A stretch of DNA of 5,521 nucleotides from Bacteroidales bacterium. Its GTDB lineage: Bacteria; Bacteroidota; Bacteroidia; Bacteroidales; 4484-276. A program made the position numbers and the translations under genes. The notes below the pieces were generated by a model. The model saw only the letters and a list, made by a program, of their open reading frames with translations, searched no databases and was not told where the DNA came from. This document shows positions 1 through 5,521 of the stretch, piece after piece (position 1 is the first letter of the stretch; each line of letters begins with the position of its first letter). The DNA lies in the NCBI GenBank assembly GCA_018400545.1, contig JAGYLT010000176.1:1-5521 (forward strand), given 5' to 3'.

Positions 1-1
1 T

Positions 2-853
2 TTTGTGGAAAAGCAACTCGCTTTCGGGCCTCGTGTTCCGGGAAGCGCAGCACACGCCAAATGTGCGGCCTGGCTGGAGCAAACCCTGAAAAAGTATGCT
101 GATAAAGTGATGGTTCAGGAATTTAAGTCGCGGACGTACAACAACAAAATTTTTGACGGAAAAAACATCATCGCAAGTTTCAATCCGGATCAAAAAAGCC
201 GTCTATTGCTGGGTGCACACTGGGATTCACGCCCATACGCCGATCACGACCCGGAACCTGAAAACCACAACACACCCATCGACGGGGCCAATGACGGAGC
301 CAGCGGGACCGGGGTTCTGATCGAGATCGCCAGACAACTCAGCCGGCAGGCACCAAGCATTGGCATCGACATTATCCTTTTCGACCTGGAAGATTACGGC
401 CCTCCCCAGGATAACCAAACCAACCAATCGACCGAAACATGGGGGCTGGGTTCCCAATACTGGTCGAAGAATGCACATATCCCGGGTTATTCTGCCCGAT
501 ATGGGATTTTGCTTGATATGGTCGGGGCCTCCGATGCGGTTTTCCCGATGGAAGGCTTCTCGATGTATTACGCTCCGGACATTACCAGGAAAGTCTGGAA
601 TATTGCTGGCGAAATCGGTTACGATGATTATTTTATTTATGAGGAAGGTGGCTACATTACGGATGACCATTATTTTGTGAATTCGATTGCGCAAATCCCT
701 ATGATCAACATCATCCACCTGGACCCGGAATCTGCCAACGGCACCTTTTACGAACACTGGCATACGGTAAATGACAACCTGGAGCAAATCGATCCGGCTA
801 CACTCAGAGTAGTTGGACAAACAGTACTTGAGGTTATTTTCAGGGAGCGGTAA
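2..853 (+). CDS. Glutaminyl-peptide cyclotransferase (M28-fold, type II glutaminyl cyclase), N-terminus outside window
   Basis: This family is a zinc enzyme that converts N-terminal Gln to pyroglutamate on exported proteins in the bacterial periplasm. Numbering from the GTG at 5, I see HWD (H72, D74), GANDGASG with putative zinc ligand D97, FDLEDYG with putative base E129 and ligand D130, D171 in LLDMVG, TDDHYFVN (H222), and WHTVNDN with putative ligand H253. An Asp-97/acidic-130/His-253 set fits the single-zinc cyclase pattern, and the TWGLGSQYW and YWHT-like stretches match Bacteroidota cyclases as I remember them. The GTG at 5 is unlikely to be the real start: the preceding codon is Phe, giving FVEKQLAFGPRVPG, a conserved block that normally lies inside the protein. 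About 283 residues are visible; the family usually runs to roughly 320-340, so a signal or lipoprotein segment is probably missing. An M28 aminopeptidase is the alternative and is commonly the automatic label. The gene converges on the GH43 gene. Confidence 0.86.
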   Translation, partial: FVEKQLAFGPRVPGSAAHAKCAAWLEQTLKKYADKVMVQEFKSRTYNNKIFDGKNIIASFNPDQKSRLLLGAHWDSRPYADHDPEPENHNTPIDGANDGASGTGVLIEIARQLSRQAPSIGIDIILFDLEDYGPPQDNQTNQSTETWGLGSQYWSKNAHIPGYSARYGILLDMVGASDAVFPMEGFSMYYAPDITRKVWNIAGEIGYDDYFIYEEGGYITDDHYFVNSIAQIPMINIIHLDPESANGTFYEHWHTVNDNLEQIDPATLRVVGQTVLEVIFRER

Positions 854-917
854 ACAACCCAGGATGTAATGGGGTTTTAACCCGTAGAATCCATCATTTT
901 GTGATGAATAATCCGGG

Positions 918-2573
918 CTAATTCTCTTTATATCTAAAATAATCAAAGTCGGCATGCAGCCTTTGCCCGGTCATGTCGTTTACGGTAACACCAATAAAAG
1001 TTCCCGTAAACCCACGACAATAGTCATCAGAAAGTTTTCCGGCATCATAGGTTTGCCCGACTTGTCGCCACATGGTACCATCAATCGACCAGAACAATTT
1101 AAGTTTACTATAATAAAATGTTGCCCGTAGATAGATCTTTCCCTCATCAGGGATATCAGATATTTCGGATATTTCAGGGCTTCCGCGGTCCACGCTGATT
1201 ACCGCTATATTGCGACCGATACTATCGTTGTAGCTGATACGCAGATACCGAAAATTCTTTTCGTTGTACACACAAATCAATCCCGCCATCTGCCTGAAGT
1301 CGGTGGGGTTAAATTCAACAGCGGTTTGAATTCTCGCCCTGAAGTGTTGCAGCCTTCTTGCTACAAGGCTTTGCGAAAACCTGGAGGTTGGGGAATATCT
1401 GCCATGAAGTCTCAAATAACCGGGTCTTTCAGTGAGTGTTCCCCATGATGAATCGAAAGGCTCCCGCAAAGTGTTAAAATGGATGTTCAGGGCATCATCA
1501 TCAAAATGATCAACCTCCTCAGGCTCCGGGAAAGTATGAGCCGGCATTCCGGGAGCTTCAACCACAAGATCGGGGGTATTGCTGCCGTTGGCCATGCGCA
1601 GCCAGCCTTCCGCGTTCCAGTAGCAGCGCTGGATGGCCGTTTCGCGTCCCAGATTGCAATATTTCGTTTCCGGAAGTGGGCGCCCAACCAGGTAGGTAAT
1701 AAACCAATCCCCGGCCGGCGTTTGAACCAGCGAGGCATGCCCGGCTTTTTGCAGGGCCAGCGTTGAATCGTTCCGGGAGGTGAGAACGGGGTTGCCCGGA
1801 TCCAGTTCATAAGGACCATAAATATCTTTCGACCTTGCCATGGTAACCACATGATCGTAACCTGTGCCTCCTTCTGCAGTCATCAGGTGATAATATCCTC
1901 CATGTTTATAGATATGTGGTGCTTCTGTCCCACCGGCTTCTGTTCCCTTAAAGATCAATTCCGGCTTACCAATCAGCTTTTGCTGAACAGGATCATATTC
2001 CTGCAACAGGATTCCACCACTTTTATTGGACGACCGGAAATCCCAGACCATATTCAGCAGCCATTTGCGTCCATCCGTGTCATGAAACATGGAAGGATCA
2101 AAGCCTCCGCTATTCAAAAATATGGGCTCCGACCACGGGCCATTGATGTCGGGAGCAGTAGCCAGGTAATTGTCCACATCCACAAATCCACCCGAGAGAT
2201 TTCTAACATTGGAATAGATCAGGTAAAACAAGCCATCATCATAACTCAGGCAGGGTGCCCAAACCCCTCCCGATCCTGCATTACCGGCCATGTCGAGCTG
2301 GGACTTCCGGGTTAAGGGATGGCCGATCAACTGCCAGTTGACCAAATCCATGGAATGGTGAATCTGAACGCCGGGGAACCACTCGAAAGTGGAGGTGGCG
2401 ATATAATAATCATCCTCAACACGAACGATAGAAGGATCAGGATTAAAACCCCGGAGGATAGGATTGACGATTTTTGGTTGTTCTCCGTCGGCGCTGGTAT
2501 AAGTTTGAGCCATCCCCCAAAAAGTGAATACAGGGAAAATTATCAAAGCTGTTAAAATAAAGGATCTGTACAT
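918..2573 (-). CDS. Secreted GH43 beta-xylosidase / alpha-L-arabinofuranosidase
   Basis: This glycosidase releases xylose or arabinose from the non-reducing ends of xylo-oligosaccharides. The 551-residue protein has a signal peptide (1-22), a five-bladed beta-propeller catalytic domain (about 36-340) and a C-terminal concanavalin-like beta-sandwich of the GH43_C2 type (about 353-549). The expected inverting catalytic triad is visible: base D46 in GFNPDPSI, pKa modulator D159 in GGFDPSMFHD and acid E217 in GTEAPHIY. H279 in GHASLV and R310 in GRETAIQ also fit the active site. The sequence aligns throughout with my memory of Selenomonas XynB (subfamily 11), including STFEWFPGVQIHHS near the start and KLSDDY and ADFDYF near the end. 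Length is normal and the frame is intact. WAPC replaces the frequent WAPD at C107. With no lipobox and no T9SS domain, a periplasmic location is inferred. The xylosidase/arabinosidase balance cannot be read from sequence. No SusCD pair or other glycan genes are visible. Confidence 0.93.
   Translation of the reverse strand: MYRSFILTALIIFPVFTFWGMAQTYTSADGEQPKIVNPILRGFNPDPSIVRVEDDYYIATSTFEWFPGVQIHHSMDLVNWQLIGHPLTRKSQLDMAGNAGSGGVWAPCLSYDDGLFYLIYSNVRNLSGGFVDVDNYLATAPDINGPWSEPIFLNSGGFDPSMFHDTDGRKWLLNMVWDFRSSNKSGGILLQEYDPVQQKLIGKPELIFKGTEAGGTEAPHIYKHGGYYHLMTAEGGTGYDHVVTMARSKDIYGPYELDPGNPVLTSRNDSTLALQKAGHASLVQTPAGDWFITYLVGRPLPETKYCNLGRETAIQRCYWNAEGWLRMANGSNTPDLVVEAPGMPAHTFPEPEEVDHFDDDALNIHFNTLREPFDSSWGTLTERPGYLRLHGRYSPTSRFSQSLVARRLQHFRARIQTAVEFNPTDFRQMAGLICVYNEKNFRYLRISYNDSIGRNIAVISVDRGSPEISEISDIPDEGKIYLRATFYYSKLKLFWSIDGTMWRQVGQTYDAGKLSDDYCRGFTGTFIGVTVNDMTGQRLHADFDYFRYKEN
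2508..2573 (-). other. Signal peptide of the GH43 enzyme, with Gln at +1
   Basis: The first 22 residues have a basic n-region (Arg3), a hydrophobic core (FILTALIIFPVFTF) and a small-residue c-region ending Gly-Met-Ala. Cleavage by signal peptidase I after A22 would expose Q23 in AQTYTS. No cysteine follows, so this is not a lipoprotein signal. The cleavage site is a judgement by eye. Confidence 0.8.
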
Positions 2574-2596
2574 AATTCATAGGTTTTATTCAGTGG

Positions 2597-2604
2597 CAAA
2601 AATA
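2597..2604 (-). promoter_or_regulatory. Candidate Bacteroidota -7 element for the GH43 gene
   Basis: On the minus strand this reads TATTTTTG, a full match to the TAnnTTTG -7 consensus of Bacteroidota primary sigma factors. It ends 23 bases before the ATG, implying a very short leader. The nearest upstream TTTG (minus strand of 2634-2637) is 29 bases away, whereas about 19-21 is expected, so the -33 element is missing or misplaced. In AT-rich DNA the match could be chance. Confidence 0.35.
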
Positions 2605-2642
2605 CAGCTTTCACCATTTTATAGTGTCGTGAACAAATGCAT

Positions 2643-2677
2643 AAAAAAAGGAGCCTCATCACTGAAGCCCCTTTTTT
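2643..2677 (-). terminator. Intrinsic terminator of the C25 peptidase gene
   Basis: Read on the minus strand, GGGGCTTCA (2671-2663) pairs with TGAGGCTCC (2658-2650) across a GTGA loop, giving a 9-bp stem with two G-U wobbles and a GNRA-type tetraloop. Seven T residues follow (2649-2643), and an A-run precedes the stem. It lies 19 bases past the C25 stop codon. Read on the plus strand, the two wobbles become C-A and A-C mismatches, so the hairpin is favoured in the minus direction. It separates the C25 transcript from the GH43 gene. Confidence 0.9.
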
Positions 2678-2695
2678 GTATTTAATCATTTCGAT

Positions 2696-5521
2696 TTATT
2701 TGATAATCAGCTTTTCAGCGCTGATTCCTTTATCTGTATGGATTTCAACAAAATAAACACCCTTCATAAAATTCGTGGTATTTATTTTCAGTTCCTGTTC
2801 GTTTACTTCACGGTGAAATACTACCTGACCCATGTTGTTCATGATCTTAACAGACTGGATGATGCCACTTGCGTTAATATTCACCTCGTCTTTCGCAGGG
2901 TTTGGATACATGGCAAGTGTTTCAAAACTGCTTTCGTTTAAGCCTGTGAGCATATCAGGAATATCACCACCGAAATCTGTTGGGTAGAGATAGAAATTCA
3001 TGGTTTTGGTGGCACCTTCCGGCACATAAATATCATTGATGGTTACAGGCTGATATCCTTCGGCTGCGCATACAATATCATATTCGCCATTGCCAAGGTG
3101 CAATGTATAGTGATGACCAAACGGCGTTGAGTAACTTACTGCGCCATAATCGGTGTTAAGTGCGGTAACCCATGCATTTTCAATGGTAAGGTTTGTAATC
3201 GCATCACGAACAAAACCCTGAAGCTTACCTTGTAAATCTCCAATTTCCACATGAATTGGTGTGGCCAATCCTGATTCACCACCACCTTCATAAACTGCAC
3301 ATACCGAGAACCAGTGGCTTCCATCCGGACAATCTTCATGCATGTAAGTAAGTTCGTTTACCATTGCAGCAACCATTTGGTTATCCATATAAACATTGTA
3401 ACCGATTACATCTAAATCCATAGGTTCCGGAGCCTCCCATACTAGTGTAACATCGTTGCCAACTACCGTGGCAGCAACATTTTGAGGAGGTTCGTAATAC
3501 AATCCTGCGCCAACAACAGCAGTATAATCTTCTACTTCTCCGTAGCTTGACGAACCACATGGCTGAGGATCGGAAGAATAGGTCATCCTTACACGCATTC
3601 TGAACTGCCCGCTCTGCTGGTCAATTGGTGCAACAATGTTTCCGGTAAATGTTTGACCCTGGCCACCTACATTTGTTAATACGAATGTTTCATTGGTTTC
3701 ATCTCCGAGTTCTTTATTCAGGTTCCAGTCGATCCAGACTGTAACTTTATCGCCCGACCATGCATTTCCGTTTTCGATAGTAATTGGGACTTCAACACCA
3801 GGTTCAAGGGTAACGGTAATATCGGTGTAATCGGCCACACCACCTTGCCAGCCACTTGAGTTATCAATTTCACCGCAGATAACCTGAGCAATCCATTCAT
3901 CTTCCGTGTTGGTTGAAGCCTCGCAGTAATCGCTAAACACAATGGTCAGTTCATCTGATTGGCTTACGCCCATATCAGCGGTCATATCAATATCTAAAAC
4001 TGTGGTGTGCCCGAATGGTGTGTTTGAAGCAGCCATTAATGTGAAGTCTGCTGTACCATTGCTTTCCGGCAATAGGGTACCCAGTTCCTGTGGATCGGTT
4101 GTAAGAACAGTTACGTAAGGATCGGTACCACTTAAATCAGCCATCACGTTATAAGCATCCGATGAACCAGAATTTTCAACGGTAACTGTCATAACAACAG
4201 TTTCGCCCGGATCGAGGAATCCATTATTGTTACCATTGGAATCATCAATGGTGTATTCAACAAATTTAAGTTCCGGTGCGTGACCTTCGATTGAAAGGTA
4301 GCTTTCCCAAACTTCAGTGCCGTCAGTAGAGCTGAGCTCAAGCGTAGCAACGTGTCCGTCAGGAATATTTTCGTCTGCTTCGAGTGCGAAAGCATTTGCA
4401 ACTGTTACTGTTCCATCAGGAGCTACATCACCAAAAACTTCACTACCATCGGTAATGGTAATATAAGGATCAGAGGTGGTCATGGTAACTTCCACGTTGG
4501 TAGCTGTTTCTACACCAACATTTTTTACAGTCATATCCAGTGTTACAGCTTCGCCATAATCAAGCATACCATTGTTGTTCCCGGTTGGGTCGTTAATTTC
4601 ATATGAATCACCCACTACATATGGTCCGGTTGGCGGAATCACATCCACATTGGCCTGATAACGGAAGTAGTCCTGCTTAGTAACGGTTACCACCATTACA
4701 TCCGGCGGAAGCTGTGGTTCGATAGTGATATTATTGGCACCACCATTGCTTAATGCAGTTCCGATAATTTCGCCGTTAACAGTAAGTGCAATGAAAGCAC
4801 CCTGGTCGGCAACAACGGTAAATGTACTTTCACCGCTGTAAAGAATCGGGTTGTGTGTTACGTTTTGCGCCTGAGGCACTTCGGTATAAACCTGCAGGAA
4901 AGCGCCACCATGATGGTGGAACAGGTGGTAGGTAACTTCCTTATTGTTGGTGTTGTAAGGCCAGTTACTTTGCTGGAGGAAATATTTACCGGCGGCATTA
5001 CCAAAAGCAGGAAGGAATCCCCGCTCCTCCACGTAAGGGCCATAATCCGGCATAAAATCAGGATACATATTATCAAACATACCCCAAACATAGGTATCAT
5101 TAACAAATGAGTAGGATGTTTCTGACGCAGCAATTACACCAAGGGCACCGGCATTCTGGCCACCTGAGGTGTGGCGGTGGAACTTCTCAGTAAAACATTC
5201 ACCACTCATGTTGTACTTACCGGTTAAACAGTTGATGGAGAATACGAAAACAAATTCATTGTTATCCGTATTAGTAAGCTGGTTGATATCGGCACTTTGA
5301 AAATCCGGCTCACCCCAGCCTGTCGTTGATCCGTGGTCGCGGTGTTGAAGTGCAAATGCGCCATCGTTGATCGCATCAATAACCATTTGGGTACTGCCAT
5401 TGTTCCAGCCACCAAGTTCAGCCGGAGTGGCAGGAATATAACCCAATCCGTTCGGGCCAAAATAATCGACAACAATACCTGTATTTTGATTGGTTGACCA
5501 GCTATTACCGGGCGTTCCACT
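2696..5521 (-). CDS. Gingipain-like (family C25) cysteine peptidase, multidomain T9SS cargo, N-terminus outside window
   Basis: A secreted endopeptidase is predicted. The frame is open to the window edge, giving 941 visible residues; the TTG at 5446 lies inside the catalytic domain and is not the start. Counting from the edge, the C25 domain runs to about 215, with putative catalytic H63 in HRDHGST (codon 5333-5335) and nucleophile C98 in SINCLTG (codon 5228-5230), 35 apart against 33 in gingipain R. Next come the immunoglobulin-like domain usual after C25 (about 217-296), two related beta-sandwich modules (302-413, 416-531), a GEVED domain (533-670, ending SSYGEVEDYTAVV), a fibronectin type III-like domain (676-760), a carboxypeptidase-regulatory-like domain (763-845) and a type A T9SS sorting domain (865-941). 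The signal peptide, propeptide and first half of the catalytic domain are unseen, so substrate specificity cannot be assigned. It is not a close gingipain orthologue, since the C-terminal modules differ from hemagglutinin/adhesin regions. Confidence 0.9.
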   Translation of the reverse strand, partial: SGTPGNSWSTNQNTGIVVDYFGPNGLGYIPATPAELGGWNNGSTQMVIDAINDGAFALQHRDHGSTTGWGEPDFQSADINQLTNTDNNEFVFVFSINCLTGKYNMSGECFTEKFHRHTSGGQNAGALGVIAASETSYSFVNDTYVWGMFDNMYPDFMPDYGPYVEERGFLPAFGNAAGKYFLQQSNWPYNTNNKEVTYHLFHHHGGAFLQVYTEVPQAQNVTHNPILYSGESTFTVVADQGAFIALTVNGEIIGTALSNGGANNITIEPQLPPDVMVVTVTKQDYFRYQANVDVIPPTGPYVVGDSYEINDPTGNNNGMLDYGEAVTLDMTVKNVGVETATNVEVTMTTSDPYITITDGSEVFGDVAPDGTVTVANAFALEADENIPDGHVATLELSSTDGTEVWESYLSIEGHAPELKFVEYTIDDSNGNNNGFLDPGETVVMTVTVENSGSSDAYNVMADLSGTDPYVTVLTTDPQELGTLLPESNGTADFTLMAASNTPFGHTTVLDIDMTADMGVSQSDELTIVFSDYCEASTNTEDEWIAQVICGEIDNSSGWQGGVADYTDITVTLEPGVEVPITIENGNAWSGDKVTVWIDWNLNKELGDETNETFVLTNVGGQGQTFTGNIVAPIDQQSGQFRMRVRMTYSSDPQPCGSSSYGEVEDYTAVVGAGLYYEPPQNVAATVVGNDVTLVWEAPEPMDLDVIGYNVYMDNQMVAAMVNELTYMHEDCPDGSHWFSVCAVYEGGGESGLATPIHVEIGDLQGKLQGFVRDAITNLTIENAWVTALNTDYGAVSYSTPFGHHYTLHLGNGEYDIVCAAEGYQPVTINDIYVPEGATKTMNFYLYPTDFGGDIPDMLTGLNESSFETLAMYPNPAKDEVNINASGIIQSVKIMNNMGQVVFHREVNEQELKINTTNFMKGVYFVEIHTDKGISAEKLIIK
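2699..2929 (-). other. Type IX secretion C-terminal sorting domain (type A)
   Basis: The last 77 residues of the C25 protein show the usual order of motifs: MYPNPAKDEVNIN, VKIMNNMGQVV, LKINTTNFMKGVYFVEI and the terminal AEKLIIK. In this family the domain directs transport across the outer membrane through T9SS and is normally removed by a sortase-like enzyme, with attachment to lipopolysaccharide. The genome should therefore encode T9SS components elsewhere; none is in this window. Confidence 0.93.
3929..4276 (-). repeat. Tandem beta-sandwich module, copy 2, in the C25 protein
   Basis: Visible residues 416-531. It opens with DDSNGNNNGFLDPGETV, then VTVENSG and TDPYVTV, collinear with copy 1 and of similar length. 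The codons for the shared GNNNG stretch differ at third positions (AACAACAAT against AACAATAAT), so the copies are diverged protein repeats and not a recent DNA duplication. Confidence 0.72.
4283..4618 (-). repeat. Tandem beta-sandwich module, copy 1, in the C25 protein
   Basis: Visible residues 302-413. The module opens with an Asp/Asn/Gly-rich stretch, DPTGNNNGMLDYGEAV, followed by MTVKNVG and SDPYITI. This is typical of CARDB-like or related immunoglobulin-fold linker modules in Bacteroidota surface proteins. The acidic and amide residues resemble a calcium-binding loop; that role is inferred. The family name is uncertain, but the homology to the next module is evident by eye. Confidence 0.72.

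Noticed and set aside
5..7. GTG at 5 as the true start of the cyclase gene.
   Set aside because: The open frame continues to the window edge and the conserved FVEKQ...FGPRVPG block would be cut at its first residue, with no signal peptide.
2..853. A classic two-zinc M28 aminopeptidase.
   Set aside because: The fold is shared, but the FDLEDYG, TWGLGSQYW and TDDHYFVN stretches fit Bacteroidota glutaminyl cyclases better. It cannot be fully excluded without a search or assay.
872..909. Small hairpins in the convergent gap (GGGT/ACCC at 872-883; ATCCATCA/TGATGAAT at 889-909 with one mismatch) as a shared terminator.
   Set aside because: The stems are short or imperfect and no run of T follows on either strand. 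Termination of one or both genes here is possible but not supported.
227..955. A 242-codon open frame on the minus strand across the cyclase gene.
   Set aside because: It lies opposite a gene with clear family motifs, its translation shows no recognisable domain, and it overlaps the end of the GH43 gene.
1851..2315. A 154-codon open frame on the plus strand inside the GH43 gene.
   Set aside because: It is antisense to a conserved catalytic domain and its translation looks like a shadow, with no known motif.
2574..2695. A small gene, riboswitch or RNA gene in the gap upstream of GH43.
   Set aside because: Apart from the terminator and a possible -7 element, I see no open frame or further structured element in these 122 bases.

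Overview
The window reads as Bacteroidota (Bacteroidetes) chromosome. The largest gene ends in a type IX secretion (T9SS) C-terminal sorting domain. A type II glutaminyl cyclase of the M28 fold lies at the left edge. The one fully visible secreted protein has glutamine right after its predicted signal-peptide cleavage site. The only promoter-like motif follows the Bacteroidota TAnnTTTG pattern. I cannot name the genus.

Layout, left to right: (1) positions 2-853, plus strand, a glutaminyl-peptide cyclotransferase / M28-fold protein whose N-terminus lies outside the window; (2) a 64-base convergent gap; (3) 918-2573, minus strand, a complete secreted GH43 beta-xylosidase / alpha-L-arabinofuranosidase with its C-terminal beta-sandwich domain; (4) a 122-base gap holding a strong intrinsic terminator for the gene to its right and a possible promoter for the GH43 gene; (5) 2696 to the right edge, minus strand, a large multidomain gingipain-like (family C25) cysteine peptidase whose N-terminus lies outside the window. 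That reading frame stays open to base 5521, so the TTG at 5446 should not be taken as its start.

These genes do not form one operon. The cyclase converges on the GH43 gene, and the terminator separates the GH43 gene from the C25 gene. A functional thread still links them through protein export. The cyclase family converts N-terminal Gln to pyroglutamate on proteins exported through the inner membrane. The GH43 enzyme exposes Gln after signal-peptide removal and has no T9SS domain, so it should stay in the periplasm. The C25 peptidase carries a T9SS domain and should reach the cell surface or medium.

I saw no tRNA, rRNA, CRISPR array, insertion sequence or obvious new system. The most interesting points are the substrate-enzyme pairing predicted by the glutamine rule, the domain architecture of the C25 protein with its tandem Asp/Asn-rich modules, and a His-rich loop at the end of its catalytic domain.
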